From the NCBI RefSeq assembly GCF_014648055.1, contig NZ_BMQJ01000003.1, positions 456,631-520,630 on the forward strand: a stretch of DNA of 64,000 nt. Reading direction: 5' to 3'. The translations under genes and the position numbers were made by a program. This DNA comes from Streptosporangium pseudovulgare (GTDB taxonomy: Bacteria > Actinomycetota > Actinomycetes > Streptosporangiales > Streptosporangiaceae). Positions 1-8,147 of the stretch are shown one piece after another (the first letter of the stretch is position 1; every line of letters begins with the position of its first letter). Below the pieces are notes generated by a model that was given only the letters and a program-made list of their open reading frames with translations, was not told the origin of the DNA and did no database searches.

Positions 1-307
1 GCGGGCGGCCTACTGGCTGGGTGTCGGCGCGCAGCCGACCGAGCCGGTGCTGAAGCTCCTCAAGCTCACCGGTGACTGGCAGAAGTTCAAGGGCGAGCCG
101 GCCCCGGCTCCGCTCAAGGTCGCCGAGCCCAAGGCCGACCGCCACGCCGCCTACGAGGCGGCGGCCAAGGAGGCGCTGTCGCTCGACGCCGCAGCCGCCA
201 CCACGCCGAAGAAGAAGGCCGCCAAGGCCGCCAAGGCCGACGAGACCGCCGCTGAGACCCCGGCTGAGCCGGCGGCTGCGGCGGAGAAGCCGGAAGGCGA
301 GGCCTGA
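1..307 (+). CDS. rpsP: 30S ribosomal protein S16, C-terminal part (5' end outside window)
   Basis: The frame is open from base 2 and begins within the S16 fold: [16 protein letters not shown] followed by [15 protein letters not shown], the conserved end of S16. S16 binds 16S rRNA and helps assemble the 30S body. After the fold comes an Ala/Lys/Glu-rich tail of about 65 residues, a low-complexity extension common in actinobacterial S16. The TGA ends 1 base before the khpA start, so the two are very probably translationally coupled. The start codon lies left of the window. Confidence 0.95.
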   Translation, partial: RAAYWLGVGAQPTEPVLKLLKLTGDWQKFKGEPAPAPLKVAEPKADRHAAYEAAAKEALSLDAAAATTPKKKAAKAAKADETAAETPAEPAAAAEKPEGEA

Positions 308-308
308 G

Positions 309-551
309 GTGCTTGAGGAGGCCCTCGAGCACCTGGTGAAGGGCATCGTCGAACATTCCGACGACGTCCAGGTTCACGCCCGCCGCATCCGCAGCGGCCG
401 TGTGCTTGAGGTCCGGGTCCACCCCGACGACCTCGGCAAGGTCATCGGTCGCGGTGGCCGCACGGCCAAGGCGCTGCGCACGGTCATGAACGCGCTGGGC
501 GACGGCAAGTACGTCCGGGTCGACCTCCTCGACCTCAACGAGGCCCGCTAG
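309..551 (+). CDS. khpA: KH-domain RNA-binding protein KhpA
   Basis: An 80-residue protein that is essentially one KH domain. It begins MLEEALEHLVKGIVEH and carries the GxxG loop in VIGRGGRTAKALRTV, which contacts RNA. It lies between rpsP and rimM, the standard place for this RNA chaperone in Gram-positive bacteria. The GTG start at 309 is chosen because it follows the rpsP stop by one base and gives the usual family length. A longer upstream frame exists, but it is antisense-like Arg/Pro-rich sequence overlapping rpsP. Confidence 0.92.
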   Translation: MLEEALEHLVKGIVEHSDDVQVHARRIRSGRVLEVRVHPDDLGKVIGRGGRTAKALRTVMNALGDGKYVRVDLLDLNEAR

Positions 552-671
552 GGTCCGCTCCCACCGAGCGGGCCCTCGCGGCGAAGGCACATCGAGCGAA
601 CGGGCCACCCGCCCAGCGTGGGTGGTCCGTTCGCTTGTCATCAACCATTCGGAACCACTTGGGAGGCGGGC

Positions 672-1187
672 GTGCAGCTTGTCGTAGGCCGGATCGGCCG
701 CCCGCACGGGCTCCGCGGCGAGGTGTCCGTGGAGGTGCGCACCGACGACCCGGAGAGCCGTTTCGCCCCGGGATCCGCTCTTTCCACCGACCCGGCGTCC
801 GCCGGCCCGCTCGTCGTGGAGTCCCGGCGCCGGCACGCGGGGATCCTGCTGGTGAAGTTCCTGGGCGTGGCCGACCGCGACCGGGCCGAGGAGCTTCGCG
901 GCACCATGCTCGTCATCGACTCGGAGGAGATCCCGCCGCCCGAGGACCCCGACGAGTTCTACGACCACCAGCTCATCGGCCTCGCGGTGGTCACCCCCGA
1001 CCGGGAGCGGGTCGGCGAGGTGACCGACGTGCTGCACCACGGCCAGGACCTCCTGGTGGTGCGGCGCGACTTCGGCGAGGTCTACGTCCCGTTCGTCAAG
1101 GCGCTCGTCCCGGTGGTCGACCTGGACGAGGGTTTCCTGGTCGTGGACGCCCCCGAGGGCCTGCTCGACCCCGACGCGGCCGTCTGA
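672..1187 (+). CDS. rimM: Ribosome maturation factor RimM
   Basis: A 171-residue protein that binds S19 and helps mature the 3' domain of 16S rRNA in the 30S subunit. The N-terminal barrel starts [15 protein letters not shown], the family hallmark. A PRC-barrel-like half follows, with [11 protein letters not shown] and DLLVVRR near residues 95-135. The GTG at 672 is preceded by GGGAGG at 661-666 and gives normal family length; an in-frame GTG 54 bases upstream lacks such a site. trmD follows after 13 bases, as in most bacteria. Confidence 0.94.
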   Translation: MQLVVGRIGRPHGLRGEVSVEVRTDDPESRFAPGSALSTDPASAGPLVVESRRRHAGILLVKFLGVADRDRAEELRGTMLVIDSEEIPPPEDPDEFYDHQLIGLAVVTPDRERVGEVTDVLHHGQDLLVVRRDFGEVYVPFVKALVPVVDLDEGFLVVDAPEGLLDPDAAV

Positions 1188-1200
1188 CGGCCATCCGAAC

Positions 1201-1968
1201 ATGCGCATCGACATCATCTCGATCTTCCCCGAGTACTTCGCCCCGCTCGGCGTCTCCCTCATCGGCAAGGCGCGCGAGCGCGGCATCCTCGACGTCCACC
1301 TCCACCAGCTCCGCGACTGGGCCCACGACGTGCACCGCACCGTCGACGACACGCCGTACGGCGGCGGCCCCGGCATGGTCATGAAGCCCGAGCCGTGGGG
1401 GGAGGCCATCGACGCCGTCCTCGCCGCCGACCAGGACGCGCGGCCCAGGATCATCGTGCCGACCCCCAGCGGGGTGCCGTTCACCCAGCGCCTGGCGATG
1501 GAGTACGCCGCCGAGCCCTGGCTGCTGTTCACCCCGGCCCGCTACGAGGGCATCGACTCCCGCGTCATGGCCGAGTACGGCTCCCGCCTGCGCGTGGACG
1601 AGGTCAGCATCGGCGACTACGTGCTGGCCGGCGGCGAGGCGGCGGTGCTGGTGATGGTCGAGGCCGTCGGCCGGCTGCTGCCCGGCGTGCTGGGCAACGC
1701 GCGCTCGGCCGTGGACGACTCCTTCGCGCCCGGGGAGATGGAGAACCTCCTCGAAGGTCCCGTCTACACCAAGCCGCCGGAGTGGCGGGGGCACGAGGTC
1801 CCGGAGATCCTGCTCTCCGGGCACCACGGGAAGATCGCCCGGTGGCGGCGGGACGAGGCGCTGCGCCGTACCGCACGGAACCGGGCCGAACTGCTGGCGG
1901 CGCTCGACCCGGCGACCCTCGACAAGCACGACCGGCGGCTTCTGGCGGAGCTCGGCCTGCTCCCCTGA
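1201..1968 (+). CDS. trmD: tRNA (guanine(37)-N1)-methyltransferase TrmD
   Basis: A 255-residue SPOUT methyltransferase that puts m1G at position 37 of tRNAs reading CNN codons and so prevents +1 frameshifting. The start [13 protein letters not shown], the motif [11 protein letters not shown] near residue 55, and the trefoil-knot segment RYEGIDSRV through [16 protein letters not shown] are all family signatures. It is the last gene of the rpsP-khpA-rimM-trmD group; rplS follows only after a 388-base gap with its own candidate promoter. Confidence 0.96.
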   Translation: MRIDIISIFPEYFAPLGVSLIGKARERGILDVHLHQLRDWAHDVHRTVDDTPYGGGPGMVMKPEPWGEAIDAVLAADQDARPRIIVPTPSGVPFTQRLAMEYAAEPWLLFTPARYEGIDSRVMAEYGSRLRVDEVSIGDYVLAGGEAAVLVMVEAVGRLLPGVLGNARSAVDDSFAPGEMENLLEGPVYTKPPEWRGHEVPEILLSGHHGKIARWRRDEALRRTARNRAELLAALDPATLDKHDRRLLAELGLLP

Positions 1969-1994
1969 GGGGCCGCGGCCGGTTCCCCGGGCGT

Positions 1995-2064
1995 GTTCCG
2001 CGTGGTCCGCCCGCGCGGCGGGCGGTTCCGCGTGGTCCGCCCGCGCGGCGGGCGGTTCCGCGTG
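1995..2064 (+). repeat. 30-bp tandem repeat with hairpin units after trmD
   Basis: Two perfect 30-bp copies (1995-2024 and 2025-2054) and the first 10 bases of a third. Each copy contains CCGCCCGC-GCG-GCGGGCGG, an 8-bp stem with a 3-base loop, so the transcript would form two identical hairpins in a row. It lies 27 bases after trmD and could end or slow transcription of the rpsP group. The rest of the 1969-2356 gap is further GTTCCGCGTGG-like degenerate repeats and then the rplS leader. Confidence 0.8.
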
Positions 2065-2140
2065 CCGGTTCCCGCTGCCGGCTCCGCCCGGTCCGTTCCG
2101 CGTGGCCGTTCCGCGTGGCCGTTTCGTGTGGTCAGGGTGG

Positions 2141-2170
2141 TTGATTTCCGGTCGGTCGCCGGGATATGGC
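2141..2170 (+). promoter_or_regulatory. Candidate rplS promoter
   Basis: TTGATT (2141-2146) and TATGGC (2165-2170) are separated by 18 bases, a plausible housekeeping-sigma promoter 187 bases before rplS. The long leader to 2356 shows no obvious open frame. Weak, consensus-only evidence. Confidence 0.3.
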
Positions 2171-2356
2171 AGACTGAAGCGTTGCCGCCGACTGCCTGCA
2201 GGCCGGCGCGCTGTCGGGCAGACGGGTCCGGCTCCGCGGAAACAGGCGTGGAGGCGGGCACAGACGCATCCATTCCAGCACGCGTGTCCACCGCGACGCC
2301 GCCTCACCGTGGCCGGGTGAACCTCCGCGTGCTCGCTCAGATGAGGTACCACTGTC

Positions 2357-2710
2357 ATGCACACGCTGATCAGCGAGCTTGAGAAGTCCACGCTCCGTTC
2401 CGACGTCCCGGCCTTCCGCCCCGGTGACACGCTCGAGGTTCACGTCCGAGTGATCGAGGGCAACCGCTCCCGTGTCCAGGTCTTCAAGGGCTTCGTCCTG
2501 CGCCGCCAGGGCGGCGGCGCCCGCGAGACCTTCACCGTCCGCAAGGTCAGCTACGGTGTCGGCGTCGAGCGCACCTTCCCGGTGCACAGCCCGGTCATCG
2601 AGAAGATCGTCCTGGTGACCCGCGGTGATGTCCGTCGCGCCAAGCTGTACTACATGCGCGACCTGCGCGGCAAGGCCGCCCGCATCCGCGAGAAGCGCGA
2701 GAGCCGCTGA
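2357..2710 (+). CDS. rplS: 50S ribosomal protein L19
   Basis: A 117-residue L19, the large-subunit protein at the 30S-50S interface. [28 protein letters not shown], quoted only in part here ([16 protein letters not shown]), and the [10 protein letters not shown] and [11 protein letters not shown] segments are diagnostic. Start ATG is preceded by a GATGAGG-type ribosome site. A hairpin lies 26 bases after the stop. Confidence 0.97.
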   Translation: MHTLISELEKSTLRSDVPAFRPGDTLEVHVRVIEGNRSRVQVFKGFVLRRQGGGARETFTVRKVSYGVGVERTFPVHSPVIEKIVLVTRGDVRRAKLYYMRDLRGKAARIREKRESR

Positions 2711-2735
2711 CGCCCTTCCGCGTCCCGGCGCATCC

Positions 2736-2765
2736 GGCCCGCGTCCCCTCCCGGGGAGGCGGGCC
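2736..2765 (+). terminator. Hairpin after rplS
   Basis: GGCCCGC (2736-2742) pairs with GCGGGCC (2759-2765), and an inner CCTCC/GGAGG pairing extends the stem. There is no T-run, as is usual for high-GC actinomycete terminators. Confidence 0.6.
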
Positions 2766-2867
2766 GTTCGCGTCCGTACAGGCTTGACCGCCTTTGAGGA
2801 AACGCATGGCATGAGGTAACCGGACTGGCGAACGTCCGGTCCCCTCCATCATTTAGGCTCATCACCG

Positions 2868-3740
2868 ATGAGTAGCGAAGACCGGGAGTCCGGCGCAGCC
2901 TCGCGTCGACCTGTCGAGGACGAGGTGCACGTGGTCGCCGAAGACACTCAGAAGACCGCCAAGGGTGACGAGGGTAAGAAGAAGGGCTCCTTCTGGAAGG
3001 AGTTGCCCGTCCTGGTCGTCGTCGCGCTGGTCCTCGCACTGGTGATCAAGACCTTCGTGGTCCAGGCGTTCTACATCCCCTCGGAGTCGATGGAGAACAC
3101 CCTCCTGGTCAACGACCGCGTCCTGGTGAACAAGCCGGTCTACCGGATCCGCGACATCGAGCGGGGCGACGTGGTGGTGTTCTCGGGCGTCGACTCCTGG
3201 GACGGCGAGGTGGAGATCCCCGAGCCGTCCAACCCCGTCTCCGGGTTCTTCCACTGGGTCGGCGGCGTGTTCGGCATGGTGCCGAACGAGAAGGACTACA
3301 TCAAGCGCGTCATCGGCGTCGGCGGCGACACGGTCGAGTGCTGCGACGTCAAGGGCCGGGTGACGGTCAACGGCGTCCCGCTGGACGAGACGTCCTACCT
3401 CTACCCCGGCGACGTGCCCTCGCGGGAGCCCTTCAAGATCAAGGTCCCCGAGGGGCGGCTGTGGGTGATGGGCGACCACCGCTCGGTCTCCCTCGACTCC
3501 CGTTCCCACATGGGCGACCCCGGCGGCGGGACGATCCCGGTGGACAAGGTGATCGGCCGCGCGTTCGTGATCGTCTGGCCGTTCTCCAGAGCGAAGATCA
3601 TCTCTATTCCGGACACCTTCGGCCAGAAGGGCCTCCAGCCCGCCGCCGCGGCGGCCGTCGGGGCCGCCCCGCTCCTGGGTGGGTTCGCGCTGGCCACGCC
3701 GCTGGTGCTCTGGCGTCGGCGCAGGCGCTCCCGGGGCTGA
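2868..3740 (+). CDS. lepB: Type I signal peptidase (first of two)
   Basis: A 290-residue membrane-bound serine protease that removes signal peptides at the outer face of the membrane. A charged N-terminus (residues 1-43) precedes a transmembrane helix (about 45-63). Box B is [10 protein letters not shown] with catalytic Ser74; DYIKRVIGVGGD gives the catalytic Lys146; box E is GDHRSVSLDSR. A second C-terminal transmembrane helix ends in a run of Arg. An acidic insertion near 107-140 is absent from the second copy. Upstream of rnhB is a conserved actinobacterial site for lepB clusters. Confidence 0.94.
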   Translation: MSSEDRESGAASRRPVEDEVHVVAEDTQKTAKGDEGKKKGSFWKELPVLVVVALVLALVIKTFVVQAFYIPSESMENTLLVNDRVLVNKPVYRIRDIERGDVVVFSGVDSWDGEVEIPEPSNPVSGFFHWVGGVFGMVPNEKDYIKRVIGVGGDTVECCDVKGRVTVNGVPLDETSYLYPGDVPSREPFKIKVPEGRLWVMGDHRSVSLDSRSHMGDPGGGTIPVDKVIGRAFVIVWPFSRAKIISIPDTFGQKGLQPAAAAAVGAAPLLGGFALATPLVLWRRRRRSRG

Positions 3741-3863
3741 CGGCCTCTCCGGCGCGGGGGACCGTACGGAGGCCGTACGGGGCCCGGACACCGGCGGCCC
3801 GGCGACGACGGCCTTTCCGGGCGGGAAAGCCGCGCCGTACCGGGCGCCGGTGGCCTTACCCTC

Positions 3864-4589
3864 ATGGGTGTGGAACCTGACAGTAAAGCGGCGGAGCCCG
3901 GAGAAGGCGCACCCGGGGAAGACGCGGCCGGGGACAGCCCGGTCGTGAAGGGCGCGGCCGGGGACGGTGCGGCCGAGGAGGGCACGGCCGGGGACGGCGC
4001 GAAGGGCGAGAAGAAGTCCTCCGGCAAGGGCGGCGGTCTGCGCGAGTCGGTCCTCCTGGTCGTGTCCGGCGTGGTGGCGGCGCTGCTGCTGAACATGTTC
4101 GTCATCCAGTCCTTCGACATCCCGTCGGAGTCGATGGAGAACACCCTGAAGCGTGACGACAAGGTGATCGTCAACAAGCTGCACGGCGAGACCGAGCGCG
4201 GCGACGTCGTCGTCTTCACCGGCTGGCGGGACGAATACACGATCAAGCGGGTCATCGCGGTCGGCGGGGACACCGTCAAGTGCTGTGACGCCCAGGGGCG
4301 GATCACCGTCAACGGCGTCCCGCTCGACGAGAAGCCCTACCTGCACCCCGACGACTTCCCCTCGGGGGACAAGTTCGAGAAGGTCGTCCCGAAGGGGCGC
4401 CTGTGGGTGATGGGCGACCACCGCTCCGCCTCGGCCGACTCCCGCGCCCACGAGGAGCAGGAGGGTGAAGGCACGATCTCCGAGGACCAGGTCATCGGCC
4501 GGGCCTTCGCGATCTACTGGCCGTTCTCCAGGGCCACCGTGCTGTCGACCCCCGACACCTTGGCCCGGACCTTCGCCAACACGCGATAG
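3864..4589 (+). CDS. lepB: Type I signal peptidase (second of two)
   Basis: A 241-residue paralogue of the preceding gene, with the same boxes: [10 protein letters not shown] (Ser), [11 protein letters not shown] (Lys) and [11 protein letters not shown]. The N-terminal cytoplasmic part (1-58) is a Gly/Ala/Glu/Lys low-complexity stretch, then one transmembrane helix; no C-terminal helix is seen. The 123-base gap from the first copy holds two CCGTACGG palindromes. Paralogous signal peptidases in tandem are typical of Streptomyces and relatives, where the copies differ in substrate preference (family knowledge, not shown here). Confidence 0.93.
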   Translation: MGVEPDSKAAEPGEGAPGEDAAGDSPVVKGAAGDGAAEEGTAGDGAKGEKKSSGKGGGLRESVLLVVSGVVAALLLNMFVIQSFDIPSESMENTLKRDDKVIVNKLHGETERGDVVVFTGWRDEYTIKRVIAVGGDTVKCCDAQGRITVNGVPLDEKPYLHPDDFPSGDKFEKVVPKGRLWVMGDHRSASADSRAHEEQEGEGTISEDQVIGRAFAIYWPFSRATVLSTPDTLARTFANTR

Positions 4590-4653
4590 CGGTACCGAAC
4601 GGGCCGCACAGGGCGTAACCTCTGCCCATGGTCGCTATGTCTGCCGTGGTGCC

Positions 4654-5340
4654 GTGACGGGCACGTTCCGTCCCACGCCCTGCGTGGTCCGGCGCGACTC
4701 GGGGCTGTACGGCTACGAGCGGGCCCTGGCACGCCGCGGGCTGGGGCCGGTGGCCGGGGCCGACGAGGCGGGCCGGGGCGCCTGCGCGGGGCCCCTGGTG
4801 GTCGCCGCCGTGGTGCTCGGCCGCCGGATCGAGGGCCTGGGCGACTCCAAGCTCCTGACCGCCGCCCGCCGGGAGTTCCTCTACGAGCGCATCACGGCGA
4901 CCGCGAAGGCGCTCAGCGTGGTGGTGATCCCGCCGGCCGAGATCGACGCGCGCGGCCTTCACCGCTCCAACATCGACGGCATGCGCCGCGCCGTCGCGCG
5001 GTTGCCGTGCGCTCCCGGTTACGTGCTCGTCGACGGCTTCGCCGTACCCGGCCTGCCCGCGCCGTCCCTGGCCGTGTGGAAGGGCGACCAGGTGGCGGCC
5101 TGCGTCGCGGCCGCCTCGATCGTGGCGAAGGTGACGCGTGACAGGATGATGATCGCCCTGCACGAACGTCACCCGGATTACGGTTTCGCCGCGCACAAGG
5201 GGTATGGGACCGTGAGCCATCGCAGGGCGCTGGAGAGACACGGCCCGTGCCCGGAGCACCGGTTCTCCTTCGTCACGGTGGCGAGGGCGGGGCCGGGGCC
5301 GGTGATGGGTGAGAATGAAATGGGGGCCGGTGTCGCCTGA
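4654..5340 (+). CDS. rnhB: Ribonuclease HII
   Basis: A 228-residue enzyme that cuts the RNA strand at ribonucleotides in DNA and RNA-DNA hybrids. The acidic active site is visible in [13 protein letters not shown], in YVLVDGF and in [19 protein letters not shown]. The frame is open further upstream through the end of lepB, so the start must be chosen: GTG at 4654 gives normal family length; GTG at 4684 is an alternative. The tail ENEMGAGVA is unconserved. It stands directly before the DUF2469 gene, as is usual in actinobacteria. Confidence 0.9.
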   Translation: MTGTFRPTPCVVRRDSGLYGYERALARRGLGPVAGADEAGRGACAGPLVVAAVVLGRRIEGLGDSKLLTAARREFLYERITATAKALSVVVIPPAEIDARGLHRSNIDGMRRAVARLPCAPGYVLVDGFAVPGLPAPSLAVWKGDQVAACVAAASIVAKVTRDRMMIALHERHPDYGFAAHKGYGTVSHRRALERHGPCPEHRFSFVTVARAGPGPVMGENEMGAGVA

Positions 5341-5379
5341 TCGGGCGGGCCGGGCAAGGCCTTTAACAGGAGGACCGGT

Positions 5380-5703
5380 ATGAGCGCAGAGGATCTCGAG
5401 AAATACGAGGCCGAGATGGAGCTGCAGCTTTACCGCGAGTACCGCGACGTCGTCGGGCTGTTCACCTACGTCGTCGAGACCGAACGGCGCTTCTATCTCA
5501 CCAACTCCGTCGACCTGGACGTCCGCACCGCCGAGAACGGCGACGTGTTCTTCGACGTGAAGATGCAGGACGCCTGGGTGTGGGACATGTACCGCCCGGC
5601 GAGGTTCGTCAAGAACGTCCGCGTGGTCACCTTCAAGGACGTCAACGTCGAGGAGCTCGCCAAGGCGGACCTGGAGATGCCCAAGGAGGGTTTCTCCGGC
5701 TGA
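5380..5703 (+). CDS. DUF2469 family protein
   Basis: A 107-residue protein of the actinobacterial DUF2469 family (Rv2901c type), recognised from MSAEDLEKYEAEMELQLYREY, given here in part, and VWDMYRPARFVKNVRVVTF. The function is unknown. It is acidic and soluble with no membrane segment. A strong AGGAGG site stands before the ATG. The rnhB-DUF2469-yraN order is conserved in actinobacteria. Confidence 0.9.
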   Translation: MSAEDLEKYEAEMELQLYREYRDVVGLFTYVVETERRFYLTNSVDLDVRTAENGDVFFDVKMQDAWVWDMYRPARFVKNVRVVTFKDVNVEELAKADLEMPKEGFSG

Positions 5704-6020
5704 TCCCCGGCCGTCCCGGCTGATCCCCGGCTGTTTTCCGGCTGCCTCCCGGTGCTCCGCCGTCCATCCGCGGGCGGCGTGCCGTCCGGTCCGCGGGCGG
5801 TGTGCCGTCCACCCGCGGGCGGCCCGTCCCGCGGTCGTGATGCGGTTTCGTGGTTCGACCGCGGTGGTGATCCGGGTCCGCGGTCCGTCCCGCGGACGCG
5901 CCTCCGGCCCCGGGGCTCGTCCACAGGCATGCTCGGCTCTCGCCGTCTGTCCACAGAACCGCGTTCGGCTCTCCGGGACGGGGCCGGTCTGGGCGAAGGT
6001 CTGGGACCGGAGGTGGTTCC
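5704..6020 (+). other. Intergenic stretch with imperfect GC-rich repeats
   Basis: No credible gene. It begins with repeated CTGATCCCCGG/TTTTCCGGCTG blocks, then three near copies of CCGCGGGCGG followed by YGTGCCGTCC (about 5770-5825). The style resembles the repeats after trmD. A yraN promoter must lie here if yraN is not cotranscribed with DUF2469, but I see no convincing hexamers. Confidence 0.5.
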
Positions 6021-6374
6021 ATGGCCGCGAAACACGAGCTGGGCCGGTACGGCGAGCAGGTCGCCGTCGACTATCTGCTGGCTCAGGGCATGCAGATCCT
6101 TGACCGCAACTGGCGGTGCCCGGACGGAGAGATCGACGTGGTCGCCCAGGAGGGGCGGACGCTCGTCGTGGTGGAGGTGAAGACCCGCTCCGGCCAGAGC
6201 CACGGCACCGCCTTCGAGGCGGTGACCGAGGCCAAGCTGGCCCGTCTGCGCCTGCTGGCGGTCAGATGGCTGGGGGCCCGGCACCGGCGGTTCGACGCGA
6301 TCCGCGTCGACGTCGTGGCCCTGGAGCGGTTCGCCGGAGACTTCGCCATCCGGCACGAGCGGGGGGTGTGCTAG
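6021..6374 (+). CDS. UPF0102 (YraN family) endonuclease-like protein
   Basis: A 117-residue protein with the restriction-endonuclease-like core of the YraN family: LGRYGEQVAVDYL, then DGEIDVVAQEG and LVVVEVKTRSG, which supply the acidic and Lys residues of a PD-(D/E)XK-type site. Its biochemical role is not established. It lies immediately before comM and dprA, a very common arrangement linked to DNA uptake and recombination. Confidence 0.9.
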   Translation: MAAKHELGRYGEQVAVDYLLAQGMQILDRNWRCPDGEIDVVAQEGRTLVVVEVKTRSGQSHGTAFEAVTEAKLARLRLLAVRWLGARHRRFDAIRVDVVALERFAGDFAIRHERGVC

Positions 6375-6422
6375 ATGCGCGCCACGCCGTCGCGCGCCGC
6401 CCGCCACCGGGGGGTGGTGTGA

Positions 6423-8147
6423 GTGGCCGTCGCGCGCACCCGCTGCGTCGCCCTGATCGGGGTGAGCGGTCATCCCGTCGACGTCGAGGCCGACGTCGGA
6501 GCCGGTGTGGCGGGGCTGCACCTGATCGGCATGCTGGACACCGCGCTGAGCGAGGCGCGCGACCGCGTCCGCTCCGCCGTGGTCAACAGCCGGCATCCCT
6601 GGCCCGACACGCGGATCACCGTCAGCCTGTTCCCCGCGAGCCTGCCCAAACGCGGGAGTCTGTTCGATCTCGCGATCGCGGTCGCACTCCTCGCGGCGGC
6701 GGGAGTCGTGCCGGCCGCCAAGGTGGCCGAGCCGTTCTTCCTCGGCGAGCTCGGCCTTGACGGCTCGGTGCGGCCGGTGCGGGGCGTGCTGCCCGCCGTG
6801 CTGGCGGCGGTCGCCGCCGGGGCCCGCACCGTCGTCGTCCCCGCGCGCAACATCGCCGAGGCGTCCCTCGTGCCGGACGTGACGGTGGTTCCAGCCGTCA
6901 CCCTGTCCGACCTGGTGAGCCGGCTTCGCCACGACGGGCCGGCGCCTCCCGGCGGCCCGCCCGGCCCGGCCGGTCTGATCGGTCCGGCCGTTCCGTACGG
7001 CTCACCCGGCTCGCCCGCGGACGGAGCCGGAGCCGGAGTGGGAACGGGAGCGGGAGCCATCGAGGGCGAGGTGGCGGCCGGACCGGGAGGCGCCACAGGC
7101 GATGGGGCGGGCGGGGCGGAGGGCATCACGGGCATCAGAGGCATCACAGACGACGCGGGCGCCACGGCCGACGGGGCGGGAGGCGCCGTTCCCGATCTGG
7201 CCGACGTGGCCGGTCAGCCCTTCGCCCGCCGCGCCCTGGAGATCTGCGCGGCCGGAGGGCACAACTTCTGGATGCTCGGCCCTCCGGGCACCGGCAAGAC
7301 GATGCTCGCCGAGCGGCTGCCCACCCTGCTGCCGCCGCTGGAGCGCGACCAGGCGCTGGAGGTGACCGCCATCCACTCCGTGGCGGGCGTCCTGCCTCCC
7401 GACCGTCCCCTGCTGACCCGCCCGCCCTTCGTCGCGCCCCACCACACCGCGACCGTCGCGGCCATCGTGGGCGGGGGAAGCGGGGCGGTCCGCCCGGGCG
7501 CCGTCTCGCTCGCCCACCGCGGCGTTCTGTTCCTCGACGAGGCCCCCGAATATCCCGCGAGCGTTCTCGACTCGCTCAGGCAGCCTCTCGAATCGGGCCG
7601 GGTGACGGTCTCCAGGGCGCAGGGCACGGTCACGTTCCCGGCCCGGTTCGTGCTCGTACTGGCCGCCAACCGCTGTCCGTGCGCGCGGCCGTCCCGGCCG
7701 GACGACCCGTGCCGGTGCTCACCGGCGGCCCGCCGTCGCTACCTCGCCAGGCTCTCGGGCCCGCTGCTGGACCGCGTTGACGTCAAGGTCACCCTTTACC
7801 CCTCGACCCGGCGGGAGTTGCTCGCCGACCGGCGGTTCATCGAGCCGAGCCGGGTGGTGGCCGAGAGGGTGCTGCTCGCCCGCGAGCGCGCGGCCAGGCG
7901 GCTGGCGGGCACACCCTGGCGGTGCAACGCGGAGATCCCCGCCCGGGCGCTGCACACCGTCTACCGTCCGCCGTCCCGGGCGATGGCCCCGCTGCTCACC
8001 TGCCTGGACGTCGGCGCGTTGAGCGCGCGGGGGCTGGACCGGGTGCTCCGGCTGGCCTGGACGCTCGCCGACCTCGCCGGGAAGGCCGGTCCCGAGGTCG
8101 CGGAGACCAACGCCGCTCTCGGCCTGTGGCTGGGGGAGGAGCGGTGA
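6423..8147 (+). CDS. comM: YifB/ComM-family Mg-chelatase-like AAA+ ATPase
   Basis: A 574-residue AAA+ protein; ComM acts as a branch-migration helicase in natural transformation in other bacteria. The N-terminal ChlI domain runs to about residue 168. Walker A GPPGTGKT is at 286-293, Walker B is VLFLDEAPEY, and a Cys-rich segment CPCARPSRPDDPCRC lies near 420. Between the ChlI and ATPase parts (about 170-256) is an unusual Gly/Ala/Pro low-complexity linker of some 85 residues, which makes the protein longer than the usual roughly 500. GTG start; the stop overlaps the dprA start by 4 bases. Confidence 0.93.
   Translation: MAVARTRCVALIGVSGHPVDVEADVGAGVAGLHLIGMLDTALSEARDRVRSAVVNSRHPWPDTRITVSLFPASLPKRGSLFDLAIAVALLAAAGVVPAAKVAEPFFLGELGLDGSVRPVRGVLPAVLAAVAAGARTVVVPARNIAEASLVPDVTVVPAVTLSDLVSRLRHDGPAPPGGPPGPAGLIGPAVPYGSPGSPADGAGAGVGTGAGAIEGEVAAGPGGATGDGAGGAEGITGIRGITDDAGATADGAGGAVPDLADVAGQPFARRALEICAAGGHNFWMLGPPGTGKTMLAERLPTLLPPLERDQALEVTAIHSVAGVLPPDRPLLTRPPFVAPHHTATVAAIVGGGSGAVRPGAVSLAHRGVLFLDEAPEYPASVLDSLRQPLESGRVTVSRAQGTVTFPARFVLVLAANRCPCARPSRPDDPCRCSPAARRRYLARLSGPLLDRVDVKVTLYPSTRRELLADRRFIEPSRVVAERVLLARERAARRLAGTPWRCNAEIPARALHTVYRPPSRAMAPLLTCLDVGALSARGLDRVLRLAWTLADLAGKAGPEVAETNAALGLWLGEER

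Noticed and set aside
114..1532. A 472-codon open frame antisense to khpA, rimM and trmD
   Set aside because: It is the complement of strongly conserved genes and exists only because of high G+C at codon position 3; composition is His/Arg/Gly-rich with no domain.
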